Shown: piece by piece, positions 16,047-25,711 of the stretch
Layout of the letters: the number at the start of each line of letters is the position of its first letter
Position numbering within the stretch: position 1 is the stretch's first letter
Assembly: GCF_046244365.1 (NCBI RefSeq)
Contig: NZ_CP176395.1
Location: forward strand, 1,302,001 to 1,366,000
Source: Paenibacillus_V sp046244365
GTDB lineage: Bacteria; Bacillota; Bacilli; Paenibacillales; NBRC-103111
Direction of reading: 5' to 3'
DNA length: 64,000 bases
Position numbers and translations under genes: made by a program
Notes under the pieces: model-generated
Seen by the model: only the letters and a program-made list of their open reading frames with translations
Database searches by the model: none
Told to the model about the DNA's origin: nothing

Positions 16047-17705
16047 ATGAAGCGCAAATACCCCTTTCTTCGTACCATCCCGGCCTTGATTGCGCTGGTT
16101 GCCGTTTGGGCCGCCGCTTATGGGACGACGTTCAGCGCTTCGGCTGCCGCCGTTCCTTCCTCCGAGGCGCGCCAAACGATTCGCGTGGCGGGCGATAACC
16201 GCTTCCCGCCCTTCGAATTCGAAGCGAACGGAACGTTTCAAGGCTTCAACGTCGACATTATGAATGCGTTATCGATCGAAACGGGCATCTCGTTCGAGTT
16301 GTATCCGATGCCGTGGAGCGAAGCGCTGAAGGCGCTCGAGTCCGGCAAGGTGGACGCCATCCAGGGGATGAAGCACAGCAAGGAGCGCGCTTCGCTGTAT
16401 TCCTTTTCGGAGCCGTATTTTACGAGCACACAGTCTATCTTCGTCTTGAAGGACAATTACTCGGTCCGCTCGCTCGACGATCTTCTGGGCCGCAAGGTGG
16501 CCGTCCAGGAAGGCGATATTAGCCGGGAAGTCTTGCAGCGGCTTCCAAATGCATCCGTCCTGGCCGCGGAAAATCAAGAAGAAGCGATCCGCCTCCTGCT
16601 GGAGCGGAAGGTGGACGCCTTCATCGGCAATCAGATTACCGGGCAGTACGTGCTGCAGACGAGCGGCCAGCAGGATCAAGTCAAGCTCGTCGGCGATCCG
16701 ATCTCGCCTACCGATTACGGCCTGGTCGTGCTGAGACGGAATGCCGGCATGCTGGAGCCGATCAACGCCGGTCTGCGCCAAATCAAGAGCAGCGGCACCT
16801 ATGCCAAGATCGAACGCAAGTGGTTCGGCGAGTATATTTATCCGTCATCGCGCAATTTGCGCGGCCTGCTGACGTCCATCATCATCGGGCTTGTGGCCGT
16901 AACTTGCGTGCTGCTTCTCATTTTATGGTGGAACTTTACGTTGAAAAGAGAGCTGAGAAAGCGCGTCGACGCCTACAAAAAAACGCTCGACGAGCTGGCC
17001 CGCAAAGACCGGCTGCAATCGCTGGGCCAGCTGGTCGCCGGAATCGCGCATGAAATCCGCAATCCGATCACTTCCATTCTTTCTTATGCCCAGCTATTGC
17101 CGGTCAAATACGACAATAAAGAATACCGGGAGTTTTTCGCGGAGCATGTGACCGGGGAAGTGAACCGGCTGAACAGAATCGTCGGCGAGCTGCTCGATTT
17201 TGCGCGCGACAAGCCGCCCGAGAGTACGATGTTCCGGATCGGCGAAACGGTTCAAGCGGTCGTGCTGCTCTTCCATCAGCTGCTTGAAAAGCAGCGGATC
17301 GACGTCAGGCTCGACGTGCCGGAGTCCTGCGCCGCGTGGGCGGATGCCCAGCAAATCAAGCAGGTGCTGATCAACGTAATCAAAAACGCGATCGACGCCA
17401 TGGAGGGCGGCGGTCAACTGCGCATTTCGGCATATGGCGAGGGAAGCCATACCGTCCTGGCGATCGCGGATACCGGCCGCGGGATCGATCCTGCGGACCT
17501 GGCGAACATTTATGAGCCGTTTTTTACGCGCAAAGCCGGAGGGGTCGGACTGGGCTTGTCGATCTGCTACAGGCTGATGAGCGAGAACGGCGGGGAAATC
17601 GAAGTGACGAGCGAGAAGGGCGCCGGTACCAGCGTAAGGCTGAAGCTTCCGGCGGAGCGGGAGGAGAACGGCAATGACGAAACCGAATCTGTTGATTCTC
17701 GATGA
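16047..17705 (+). CDS. Histidine kinase with extracellular SBP_bac_3 sensor
   Basis: 552-aa membrane sensor. A signal/anchor segment (residues 8-30) leads to an extracellular family-3 solute-binding domain (about 45-265, opening RVAGDNRFPPFEFEANG) of the type that binds polar amino acids. A membrane segment follows (about 272-295, SIIIGLVAVTCVLLLILWW), then HisKA with phospho-acceptor His335 (GIAHEIRNPITS) and HATPase (NVIKNAIDAM, DTGRGIDP, GVGLGLSICY). ATG 16047 is chosen over a longer in-frame start because GGAGGG lies eight bases before it and the signal sequence starts there. The gene overlaps the sigma-54 activator gene by 32 bases, so the two form a two-component pair. The ligand is probably the same one imported by the ABC system downstream. 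Confidence 0.93.
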   Translation: MKRKYPFLRTIPALIALVAVWAAAYGTTFSASAAAVPSSEARQTIRVAGDNRFPPFEFEANGTFQGFNVDIMNALSIETGISFELYPMPWSEALKALESGKVDAIQGMKHSKERASLYSFSEPYFTSTQSIFVLKDNYSVRSLDDLLGRKVAVQEGDISREVLQRLPNASVLAAENQEEAIRLLLERKVDAFIGNQITGQYVLQTSGQQDQVKLVGDPISPTDYGLVVLRRNAGMLEPINAGLRQIKSSGTYAKIERKWFGEYIYPSSRNLRGLLTSIIIGLVAVTCVLLLILWWNFTLKRELRKRVDAYKKTLDELARKDRLQSLGQLVAGIAHEIRNPITSILSYAQLLPVKYDNKEYREFFAEHVTGEVNRLNRIVGELLDFARDKPPESTMFRIGETVQAVVLLFHQLLEKQRIDVRLDVPESCAAWADAQQIKQVLINVIKNAIDAMEGGGQLRISAYGEGSHTVLAIADTGRGIDPADLANIYEPFFTRKAGGVGLGLSICYRLMSENGGEIEVTSEKGAGTSVRLKLPAEREENGNDETESVDSR

Positions 17706-19056
17706 CGAAGCGGCCATCTGCAAATCGTTATCGTTCATACTGGAGGACGATTATCAAGTCTATACGTCCGTGGATCCCGACGAGGCGACCGCATTGTTCG
17801 CGCAGCTATCGTTCGCGGTCGCGCTGCTGGATCTGCGCATCGGCATGCGGGACGGCATCGAAGTGCTGCGGACGATCAAGCGGCTGTCGCCCAAGACGGT
17901 CGTCGTCATGATGACGGCGTTCGGCAGCATTGCCTCGGCGGTCGAGGCGATGAAGCTCGGTGCCTTCTATTACGTGCAGAAGCCGATCGATATGGAGGAG
18001 CTCAAGGTGCTGGCCGGCCGGGCCTTGGAGCAGCACTTCCTTCATTCCCGCGTGGAATGGCTGAACGAAGAAATCCGCAAGGCGTACGACGTGCACGGCT
18101 TGATCGGCGAAAGCGAGCGGATGAAGCCGGTATTTACGCTGATCGACAAAGTGAAGAACATCGACTCCGGCGTGCTGATTACGGGAGAAAGCGGAACGGG
18201 GAAAGAGCTTGTCGCCCGGGCCGTCCATTTTGCAGGAGAGCGCCGCGAACGCGTGTTTTCGACGATCAATTGCGCCGCCATCCCGGCCAATTTGATGGAG
18301 TCGGAGCTGTTCGGGTACGAGAAGGGAGCTTTCACGGGAGCGAATGCGCGCAAGGCGGGCATATTCGAAACCGCGGACGGCGGGACGCTGTTTCTAGACG
18401 AGATCGGGGAACTGGACATCGGCCTGCAAAGCAAGCTGCTGCGGGTCATTCAAGAAAAGACGGTGACCCCGATCGGCGGGCACAAGGAAAAAAGGATCGA
18501 TGTGCGCATCATCGCCGCCACGAATCGGGATCTGAAAAAAGAAGCGCAGCAGGGCAAGTTCAGGGAAGACTTGTATTACAGGCTGAACGTCATCCCGATC
18601 GAGCTGCCGCCGCTTCGGGAGCGCAAGGAAGACATCCCGCCGCTCATCCGGCACTTCATGGACAAGATCGGCGGGAAGATGTCGAAGCAGATGAAGGGCA
18701 TTTCGCAGGAAGCGCTGCAGCTGCTGACCGGTTATTCGTTTCCGGGGAACGTGCGGGAGCTGCAAAATATTATCGAGCGTTCGATCGCCCTGGCGGACGG
18801 GGACATGCTTACGATACGTGACATGCCGATGGATTTGCGGCAGGAGCGCGGGCAAGGGCAGGCGGCGGAAGGCGACGGAAGACTCGTGCCCGTCTATGTG
18901 GGGGAAACCGTTGAAGAAGCGGAAAAAAAGCTTATTATGGCGACGCTCCGCGCACTCGACGGAAACCGCCGCAAAACCGCCGACACGCTGGGCATCGGCG
19001 AGCGGACGCTGCGCGACAAGCTGGCGAAATGGAAAGAGGACGGAGTCAACACGTAG
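17674..19056 (+). CDS. NtrC-family sigma-54-dependent response regulator
   Basis: 460-aa bacterial enhancer-binding protein. The receiver domain (1-120) has the acidic pair DD at 10-11 and phospho-acceptor Asp53 (LLDLRIG). The AAA+ domain (about 140-375) has Walker A GESGTGKE, the sigma-54 contact loop GAFTGA (in GYEKGAFTGAN) and Walker B GGTLFLDEIGEL. A C-terminal Fis-type helix-turn-helix ends the protein (ALDGNRRKTADTLGIGERTL). With GAFTGA intact it should drive open complex formation at -24/-12 promoters. The only such promoter seen nearby is at 19613-19630, in front of the amino acid importer, its evident target. It overlaps the kinase gene and ends in a terminator. Confidence 0.95.
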   Translation: MTKPNLLILDDEAAICKSLSFILEDDYQVYTSVDPDEATALFAQLSFAVALLDLRIGMRDGIEVLRTIKRLSPKTVVVMMTAFGSIASAVEAMKLGAFYYVQKPIDMEELKVLAGRALEQHFLHSRVEWLNEEIRKAYDVHGLIGESERMKPVFTLIDKVKNIDSGVLITGESGTGKELVARAVHFAGERRERVFSTINCAAIPANLMESELFGYEKGAFTGANARKAGIFETADGGTLFLDEIGELDIGLQSKLLRVIQEKTVTPIGGHKEKRIDVRIIAATNRDLKKEAQQGKFREDLYYRLNVIPIELPPLRERKEDIPPLIRHFMDKIGGKMSKQMKGISQEALQLLTGYSFPGNVRELQNIIERSIALADGDMLTIRDMPMDLRQERGQGQAAEGDGRLVPVYVGETVEEAEKKLIMATLRALDGNRRKTADTLGIGERTLRDKLAKWKEDGVNT

Positions 19057-19076
19057 GGGAGCCTGCGTGTTTTTTG
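19049..19076 (+). terminator. Terminator overlapping the activator stop codon
   Basis: ACACGTAGG (19049-19057) pairs with CCTGCGTGT (19062-19070, one wobble) around a short loop, followed by TTTTTT. It includes the stop codon of the sigma-54 activator. Confidence 0.7.
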
Positions 19077-19130
19077 TGGTTTTTTTTCGATTGCTTGTGG
19101 TGAGAATAGGCAACACTCCTCGATAGCGGA

Positions 19131-19312
19131 TTTTGGAGGCCTTAATTGCCGCCCAGTACCCCGCATCGGAATCATAGCGCCTTTTCGGGTCGTTATTTAT
19201 CGCCAAATGTATCGATAGTAGTCCATTTTTACCCGATAACGCCTCAAAAGACCGTTATTCCTTTACATTTATCTATTATCCTTTAAATAACGCCCTCAAA
19301 ATCCGTTATGCC
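19131..19312. repeat. Four copies of a 25-base ATAACG...CGTTAT repeat
   Basis: Two direct copies (19235-19259 and 19287-19310) read ATAACGCCTCAAAAGACCGTTAT and close variants, split here by their own arms ATAACG/CGTTAT. Two more lie in inverse orientation (19132-19158 and 19173-19198), with the same ends degraded. Each unit can form a short hairpin. Further copies occur at 32501-32574. Confidence 0.6.
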
Positions 19313-19354
19313 AATGGGGCTGTCAAAAAGTGAAGACGAGAAATTACGCTTAAG

Positions 19355-19387
19355 AGAGGTTGTCCCAAGCGGGATAGCCTCTTTTTT
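19355..19387 (+). terminator. Rho-independent terminator-like hairpin
   Basis: AGAGGTTGTCCC (19355-19366) pairs with GGGATAGCCTCT (19371-19382), two G-U pairs, followed by six T residues. It stands alone in the intergenic region upstream of the sigma-54 promoter and may insulate the importer operon. Confidence 0.7.
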
Positions 19388-19435
19388 GAATATTAAGAAT
19401 TTATATGTTTCACCTATCAAGTGCTCATATTTCAA

Positions 19436-19485
19436 CGGTAAACGCGCTCGTCCAGAAGGACGGCGAAGCCGTTTATCCTTGTTTG
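19436..19485. repeat. 50-base hairpin repeat, copy 1
   Basis: Begins CGGTAAACGC and ends GCCGTTTATCCTTGT, with AAGGACG in the middle. A second copy lies at 32364-32413. The ends are partly self-complementary (TAAACG with CGTTTA). Confidence 0.6.
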
Positions 19486-19612
19486 ATAACAACCGGCAAA
19501 ATCCGCCGCCCCGGCAAAAATGGCCGCTTTTTCGTGCCGCTTGTCCGTTCATTTCGCTCGCCACTTTATGAAAACCCTTACAAAATCCGAATCTTTTTGC
19601 CTCCGCAATCGA

Positions 19613-19630
19613 TTGGCACGAAACTTGCAT
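19613..19630 (+). promoter_or_regulatory. Sigma-54 (-24/-12) promoter
   Basis: TTGGCACG (19613-19620), four bases, then TTGCAT (19625-19630). This matches the sigma-54 consensus TGGCACG-N4-TTGCA exactly, with GG at 19615-19616 and GC at 19627-19628. It is 49 bases before the importer gene. A pair of CCGGCAAAA direct repeats (19493 and 19511) about 120 bases upstream is a weak candidate for activator binding. Confidence 0.92.
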
Positions 19631-19647
19631 GTTATTTAAACATGCAA
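19625..19647. promoter_or_regulatory. Inverted repeat overlapping the -12 element
   Basis: TTGCATGTT (19625-19633) and AACATGCAA (19639-19647) are perfect 9-base arms around ATTTA. The left arm contains the -12 box, so a bound repressor would block sigma-54. Alternatively it forms a hairpin at the 5' end of the transcript. Confidence 0.75.
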
Positions 19648-19678
19648 CAGCAAACACATTTTATAGGGGGAATCGTTC

Positions 19679-20518
19679 ATGAGTAAAAGAAAACAAACGA
19701 AATGGTCCGCGCTGCTCGTCATGCTGTGCGTTATCGCGCTTTTTGCAACCGCTTGCGGGGGAGGGAAAGCAAGTACGGCGGCAGGCGGACAATCCGCGTC
19801 GCCTAGCGCGCAGCCAAGCGGAAGCAAGGATGAAGTGCTCCAGAAGATCGCCAAAACGAAAACGCTTACCGTCGGTACGGACGCTACCTTCAAACCGTTC
19901 GAATACAAATCGGGCGACAAATTCGAAGGCTTCGACATCGAACTCATCCAGGCGGTTGCCAAGGAGCTTGGCGCGGACAAGGTCGAATTCGTCGATACGG
20001 AATTCAAGGGACTCATTCCCGGCTTGCAGGCGAAGAAATTCGATCTGATCGTTTCGGCCATGTACATTACCGACGAACGGAAGCAGACGATCGACTTCTC
20101 CGAAACGTATTATCCGGGCGGCCTGACGATCATGGTCAAGAAGGACAACGACAAGATCAAGGGAATCGAGGACTTGAAGGGCAAGAAGGCAGCCGTGCAG
20201 ATCGGCACCAAGTCGGTTAAATTCCTGGAAGAAAACCATAAAGACATTCCGCTCGTCAAAGTGGAGAAAAACACCGAAATGTTCCTTGAACTCGAAACGG
20301 GCAAAGTAGAAGCGGTCGTCACCGGCGGTCCCGCAGCCAAAACGTACGCCAAGGAAAAAGGAACGGTCAAGGTGCTGCCGAAGGAGCTGACCGAAGAGTT
20401 TTACGGCTACGGCATCCGCAAGGACAACCAGGAGTTCAAGAGAGCGGTCAATGAGGCCATCGTGAAAGTAAGATCGAACGGCAAGTACAACGAAATCGTC
20501 AGAAAATGGTTCGAATAA
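19679..20518 (+). CDS. Polar amino acid ABC transporter substrate-binding lipoprotein
   Basis: 279-aa family-3 solute-binding protein. A signal peptide ends at a lipobox-like FATAC (Cys about 25) followed by a Gly/Ser/Ala-rich linker, so the protein is anchored to the outer face of the membrane. The mature domain opens LTVGTDATFKPFEYKSGDKF and contains GFDIELIQAVAKELG, as in glutamine, arginine, histidine and cystine binders. ATG 19679 follows AGGGGG. It is the first gene under the sigma-54 promoter and is followed by its permease and ATPase. Its fold matches the sensor domain of the kinase upstream. The ureohydrolase downstream points to arginine, agmatine or a histidine-derived compound. 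Confidence 0.93.
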   Translation: MSKRKQTKWSALLVMLCVIALFATACGGGKASTAAGGQSASPSAQPSGSKDEVLQKIAKTKTLTVGTDATFKPFEYKSGDKFEGFDIELIQAVAKELGADKVEFVDTEFKGLIPGLQAKKFDLIVSAMYITDERKQTIDFSETYYPGGLTIMVKKDNDKIKGIEDLKGKKAAVQIGTKSVKFLEENHKDIPLVKVEKNTEMFLELETGKVEAVVTGGPAAKTYAKEKGTVKVLPKELTEEFYGYGIRKDNQEFKRAVNEAIVKVRSNGKYNEIVRKWFE

Positions 20519-20581
20519 TGCGGTTGAACGGAATGATGGCCGCCGCGAAACGATTCCAACAAAACGGTCGCATACCGGGAA

Positions 20582-21267
20582 ATGAGGCTTGTCATGCAGC
20601 AATTCGATTTTAGCGTACTAGCGGAGTGGGAAAACGTCCGGCTGCTGCTGCAGTCGTTATGGTATACGGTCATCTATACGCTGGCCGGATTTGCCCTCAG
20701 CATCGTCGTCGGAACGGCTATCTCGTTCGGGCAGATGGCGCGCAGCAAGCCGGTCAGGCTCCTGTCTCTCGCTTATTTATCCTGGTTCCGGGGAACGCCG
20801 CTGCTCGTGCAACTGTTCCTCTTGTACTACGGCTTGCCGATCATGTTCGGCATCGACACGGTACCGTGGGTGTCCGGCATTATCGCTTTGGGCATGTACG
20901 GCGGGGCTTACTCGTCGCAGGTCATACGCGGCGCGATTCAGTCGATCGATCGCGGCCAGATGGAAGCCGGACGCTCGCTCGGCTTCTCGCACGCGCAGAC
21001 GATGCGCAAAATTATCGTGCCGCAGGCCGTTATCCGGATGCTGGCACCGATGACCAACGAGCTGATCTCGCTTACCAAAAACTCGTCGCTGTTGTCCACC
21101 ATTACGGTGGTGGAGCTGTTCCGGCAGGCCAACATCCTGATCGCGGACACGTACAAAACGCTCGAATTTCTGTTCGCCGTCGCGGTGCTTTACTACTTGG
21201 TCAACAACGTCATCGGATTGGTTGGCATGAAACTGGAGAAACGTCTGAGCACAGGGGAGGATATGCG

Positions 21268-21271
<4 letters not shown>
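20582..21271 (+). CDS. Polar amino acid ABC transporter permease
   Basis: 229-aa HisM/GlnP-type permease with about five membrane segments. It has the signature YLSWFRGTPLLVQLFLLYYG near the first third and the conserved cytoplasmic loop SIDRGQMEAGRSLGFSHAQT that contacts the ATPase. The start may be ATG 20582 or ATG 20594 (MQQFDFSVL), the latter with TGAGG as ribosome binding site. The stop overlaps the ATPase start (ATGA), showing tight coupling. It probably works as a homodimer, as only one permease gene is present. Confidence 0.95.
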
Positions 21272-22029
<758 letters not shown>

Positions 22030-22069
22030 GCCGGGTCTTCTTCGGCGTCAACCACGACAGGAGGCATCG

Positions 22070-23053
22070 ATGATGCACAAGATCCCTTATTTACAGCGGC
22101 CGAGTCTCGTGTATACGTTCGGTCAAGCCGATCCGAACGTGACGCGGCTCAGCGATTGGATATCCGAATGGGACGGCTCCGAGCCGTTCCAGGCGGCCGT
22201 AATCGGCGCGCCGCTCTCGAAGAGCTCGATCAGCTTCTCGGGCGCCCATATGCATCCGAACGTATTCCGTCAGCTGTTCTCATCGTTCACGACCTATAAC
22301 TTTGAAGACGACGTCGATTTGCAACCGCTGCGCGTCCGCGATATGGGCGACATCGTCATGCATACGACCGATATACCGGAATGCCATTCCCGCATCGAGC
22401 AGGCGTTCGCGGAGGTGGCGGAGCGGCTGCCGTCCGTCGTGCCGTGCATGGTGGGCGGCGATCACTCGATCACGTATCCGGCGCTGGCCGGCATGAAGCG
22501 CGCGCGCGGAGAGCGCATCGGCTTGATCCAATTCGACGCCCACCTGGACGTGCGGGATACGGCCTCCGGCGGCAGATCGAACGGCACGCCCGTCCGCAGC
22601 TTGCTGGAAACCGGCGTCGTTCGCGGCGAGGATGTCGTGAATATCGGTCTTCGCAGCTTCGCCAACTCCAAGGCGTACCGGACCTACGCCGAGCAGGAGG
22701 GCGTTACGCTCTACACGGCGAGGGACGTAAGGGAGCGCGGGATCCGGACGATCTTAAACGAAGCGGTGGAGAAGCTGTCGCCGAACGTCGATTCCGTTTA
22801 CGTCACGTTCGACATCGACGTGCTCGACCAGTCGGATGTTCCGGGCGTGCCGGCCATCGGCCCCGGCGGCTTGTCTCCGCTCGATTTGTTCTACTGCGCG
22901 GAAGCGCTGGGAGAGTGGGAGCGCGTCATCGCCATGGACATGGTGTGCGTGGACCCGAATCGGGATACGCGCGACCGGACGACGCGGATCAGCATGCATG
23001 TGTTTTTGTACTTTTTGACGGGGCTCTACAAACGGCTTGTCTTATTAAAATGA
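22070..23053 (+). CDS. Ureohydrolase (agmatinase/arginase/formimidoylglutamase family)
   Basis: 327-aa binuclear-manganese hydrolase of the ureohydrolase family. All three metal-ligand signatures are visible: GGDHSITYP, FDAHLDVRD and TFDIDVLDQSDVPG. Family members hydrolyse the guanidino or formimino group of arginine, agmatine, guanidinobutyrate, proclavaminate or formimidoylglutamate. The sequence alone does not tell me which. It is 40 bases after the importer ATPase, behind AGGAGG, and shares the terminator at 23054, so it probably degrades what the importer brings in. A role in sigma-54-controlled use of a guanidino compound as nitrogen source is the simplest reading, parallel to RocR control of arginine use in Bacillus. 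Confidence 0.9.
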   Translation: MMHKIPYLQRPSLVYTFGQADPNVTRLSDWISEWDGSEPFQAAVIGAPLSKSSISFSGAHMHPNVFRQLFSSFTTYNFEDDVDLQPLRVRDMGDIVMHTTDIPECHSRIEQAFAEVAERLPSVVPCMVGGDHSITYPALAGMKRARGERIGLIQFDAHLDVRDTASGGRSNGTPVRSLLETGVVRGEDVVNIGLRSFANSKAYRTYAEQEGVTLYTARDVRERGIRTILNEAVEKLSPNVDSVYVTFDIDVLDQSDVPGVPAIGPGGLSPLDLFYCAEALGEWERVIAMDMVCVDPNRDTRDRTTRISMHVFLYFLTGLYKRLVLLK

Positions 23054-23096
23054 AAAGAAGTCCCCGGAAAGCCGCGCTTTCCGGGGACTTCTTTGC
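23054..23096 (+). terminator. Strong Rho-independent terminator
   Basis: A perfect 18-bp stem (23054-23071 with 23077-23094; core AAGTCCCCGGAAAG) with a 5-base loop, directly after the ureohydrolase stop. The A-rich left flank makes it potentially bidirectional. Confidence 0.9.
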
Positions 23097-23245
23097 AAGG
23101 GGGGAAGTATTTGCCCCATCCAACCGTATATTCCCCGGCCGCATGCGAAAATTTTTTCGTTTGTTCTAAAACCGTTTTCCGGTTTGCTCCGTTACCTTGC
23201 ATGTAGGCGTTTCATGGGTAAGGAATACATAACCGGGGAGGAATA

Positions 23246-24883
23246 ATGACAATGAAGAAGCGTAATCGTAAGGCGGTTTGGCTGCTGGCAAGCACGCTCA
23301 TGCTGGGCTCTGCCGTTCCGGCTTGGGCGGCGGACGCTCAGACAGGGACAACGGCGGCTCCGGCAGCAGCCAACGTGAAGACGGATGTACAGATCGTAAC
23401 CGAGCTGGGCGTTCTTCAAGGAGAAGGAAGCGGAGTGACCGACAGCTACTTGGCCAAGCCGACGACGCGTTTGCAGGCAGCTATTTTGTTTTTGCGCCTG
23501 AAAGGGCTGGAGAAGGCGGCACTCGATTACAAAGGGACGGATAACTTTACGGATGCAAGCGCCGTGAACGAAGCCAACCAAGCGATTTTGGCTTATCTCA
23601 AGGCAAATCCGCAGCTGGGCTGGACGGGAACGGGCGGCGGCAAATTCGAGCCCGCTGGGCCGATTACGGATCAGCAGTATTATAAGGTGCTGCTGGAGGC
23701 GCTCGGTCAGAAGCAGGATACGGACTTTACGTATGGGGATGTGCTCGCCTTCGCCAAAAGCCAAGGGCTGTCGCAAATCGCGGGAGCGGGCGCGCTGCGC
23801 AACCGCCATATCGCGTCGGCCACCGTGGAAGCGCTGAAAACGAAGGTGAAGGGCGGCGCGAAAACGCTGATCGATGCGCTTGTCGAGCAGAAGGTTGTCG
23901 ATGCGGGCAAAGCGTCCTCGGCCGGCTACGCTTCGATTCGCTTGGCGCATGACATGAAGCTCGGCGCCTATTTGACCGACGAAGCGGGCAAAACGCTTTA
24001 TTATTTTACGAAGGATACGGCGAACACGAGCGTTTGCGCCGATCAATGCGCGGCCAACTGGCCGGTCTATTACGCGGAAAACATCCAAATCCCCAGCGAG
24101 CTGAGCGCCTCCGATTTCCTGACGATCGTTCGCGCGGACGGCAAGAAGCAAACGACCTACAAGGGAATGCCGCTTTATTATTTCGTTAAAGACACCAAAG
24201 CGGGGGACGTGAACGGCCAAGGGGTAAACAATGTCTGGTACGTTGTCAATCATGCGGCGGTTTCCGTTTCGACGAAGGACGGCCTCGGCAAGTTCCTGGT
24301 CGATTCGACAGGCAAAACGCTTTACTTGTTCACGAAGGACAGCAAGGACATGAGCGTCTGTAAAGGGACTTGCGAAGCGAATTGGCCGATTTTCTACTCG
24401 GCGCATATAGCCGATACGGCAGATTTGAAAGCGGCAGACTTCGGCACGATTACACGGGAGGACGGCACGAAGCAGACGACCTATAAGGGAATGCCGCTGT
24501 ACTACTTCGTCAAGGACATGAAAGCAGGGGACGCGACCGGCCAAGGCGTCAACAACGTCTGGTACGTCATCGACCCGTCGGCTAAACAATCCGCACCGCA
24601 GCAGCCGGCGGCAAAGACCTATGCCATCGAGATGGCCGACTTCGCTTTCTCGCAGGCGACATTGACGGTTGAAGCAGGTTCGACGATTACGTTCACCAAT
24701 AAAGATAAGTTCGAGCATAACGCCGTATCCGACGCGCTGACGGCGGACGGCAAGCCGGTGTTCGCCACCAAGCTGCTCGCCACGGGCGAATCGGCGACGA
24801 TTACCTTGGATAAACCGGGCGAGTACACGTATTATTGCGAGCCGCATAAAGGCTTTATGAAAGCGACGATTATCGTCAAATAA
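23246..24883 (+). CDS. Secreted protein: two COG4315-type repeats and a C-terminal cupredoxin
   Basis: 545 aa with a Sec signal peptide (1-29, ending AWAADA). Residues 45-220 are helical and faintly like S-layer-associated regions. Two copies of a roughly 105-aa repeat follow (about 230-335 and 340-447), each with TDEAGKTLYYFTKD or DSTGKTLYLFTKD, a Cys pair before ANWP (SVCADQC, SVCKGTC) and TTYKGMPLYYFVKD. They match the secreted lipoprotein repeat family COG4315. The C-terminus (about 460-545) is a plastocyanin-like cupredoxin with type-1 copper ligands in FEHNAV and YYCEPHKGFM (His, Cys, His, Met). A surface electron-transfer or copper-handling role is likely. ATG 23252 is an alternative start with better ribosome-site spacing. 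Confidence 0.85.
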   Translation: MTMKKRNRKAVWLLASTLMLGSAVPAWAADAQTGTTAAPAAANVKTDVQIVTELGVLQGEGSGVTDSYLAKPTTRLQAAILFLRLKGLEKAALDYKGTDNFTDASAVNEANQAILAYLKANPQLGWTGTGGGKFEPAGPITDQQYYKVLLEALGQKQDTDFTYGDVLAFAKSQGLSQIAGAGALRNRHIASATVEALKTKVKGGAKTLIDALVEQKVVDAGKASSAGYASIRLAHDMKLGAYLTDEAGKTLYYFTKDTANTSVCADQCAANWPVYYAENIQIPSELSASDFLTIVRADGKKQTTYKGMPLYYFVKDTKAGDVNGQGVNNVWYVVNHAAVSVSTKDGLGKFLVDSTGKTLYLFTKDSKDMSVCKGTCEANWPIFYSAHIADTADLKAADFGTITREDGTKQTTYKGMPLYYFVKDMKAGDATGQGVNNVWYVIDPSAKQSAPQQPAAKTYAIEMADFAFSQATLTVEAGSTITFTNKDKFEHNAVSDALTADGKPVFATKLLATGESATITLDKPGEYTYYCEPHKGFMKATIIVK

Positions 24884-24918
24884 CGAAGGGCGGGCGCGTA
24901 CGCGCCGCCAGAATAACG

Positions 24919-24966
24919 TATCCCGTCAGGCCGGAGCGATCCGGCCCGAACGGGGCTTTTTATTTT
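24919..24966 (+). terminator. Rho-independent terminator
   Basis: CCCGTCAGGCCGGA pairs with TCCGGCC...ACGGG across a GCGA loop, followed by CTTTTTATTTTT, 36 bases after the cupredoxin gene. Confidence 0.8.
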
Positions 24967-25055
24967 TGCCGCGTGTATGGGGAGCGCTTGAATGCCGCAT
25001 GTTTACTTCCCTAAAGGTCGCCAAAAAGCGCTTGCGGAAAGGAGCCGGATGTTAG

Positions 25056-25703
25056 ATGATGACGGTAGTTCGTTTGCCCGTTAGGGGCCTTAACGATCAA
25101 AAGGGTTATAAACCCCCGGGGAGTGCCGATCGCGTGCATGATGTTTCGGATGAGCAATTGATGCGGATGATAGGAGACAAGCAAAGCGAGGCGCTGCGCG
25201 TGTTGTACGACCGGTACGTGCGTCTCGTCTACTCGTTTGCATGGAAAGCCAAAGGCGATCCCCAGTTTGCAAACGACGTGGTGCAGCTCGTCTTCACGAA
25301 GCTATGGACGACGGAAACAAGCTACGACAGCGCCAAAGGGTTGTTCGTCAACTGGCTGCTGACGGTAACGCGTCATGTCACGATCGATCAGCTTCGCAAA
25401 GAACGAAAGCAGGAGGCGCTCGTTCCCTATGACGACTTGTCCGTTCCCGGACTAGGAGAGGACGAACGGCACGACCGCACGCAGGATATCGTGGCGCAGC
25501 GGCTGCTGAAGCAGCAAATCGAAGAAGCTTCCCGGCAGTTGTCGGACAGTCAAGCCCGTCTTATCCGCGAGCTGTACTGGGAAGGCTATACGCTAAGCGA
25601 AATTGCGGAACGCAACCGGGAGCCGGTGGGCACGGTCAAAAGCCGGCTGCACCAGTCGCTCAAGCGGCTGCGCGAATATATGAAATCGTGGAGAGAGGAG
25701 TGA
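25056..25703 (+). CDS. ECF-family RNA polymerase sigma factor
   Basis: 215-aa group-4 sigma factor. Region 2 is at about 48-110 (LYDRYVRLVYSFAWKAKGDP, then NDVVQLVFTKLWTT) and region 4 at about 150-212 (YTLSEIAERNREPVGTVKSR). The type resembles SigK/ECF19-like factors paired with RskA-like anti-sigma proteins, and such a gene follows directly. ATG 25056 or 25059 is the start, behind GGAAAGGAG at a rather long distance. Likely targets are extracytoplasmic stress or redox genes. The flanking cupredoxin and CopCD genes are candidates, but no clear ECF promoter was identified in front of them. Confidence 0.93.
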   Translation: MMTVVRLPVRGLNDQKGYKPPGSADRVHDVSDEQLMRMIGDKQSEALRVLYDRYVRLVYSFAWKAKGDPQFANDVVQLVFTKLWTTETSYDSAKGLFVNWLLTVTRHVTIDQLRKERKQEALVPYDDLSVPGLGEDERHDRTQDIVAQRLLKQQIEEASRQLSDSQARLIRELYWEGYTLSEIAERNREPVGTVKSRLHQSLKRLREYMKSWREE

Positions 25704-25711
25704 GCGGGAAG

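Noticed and set aside
23192..24847. A 551-codon minus-strand frame
   Set aside because: Antisense shadow of the secreted cupredoxin gene. It has no plausible ribosome site or domain pattern, and its apparent internal repeats only mirror the COG4315 repeats.
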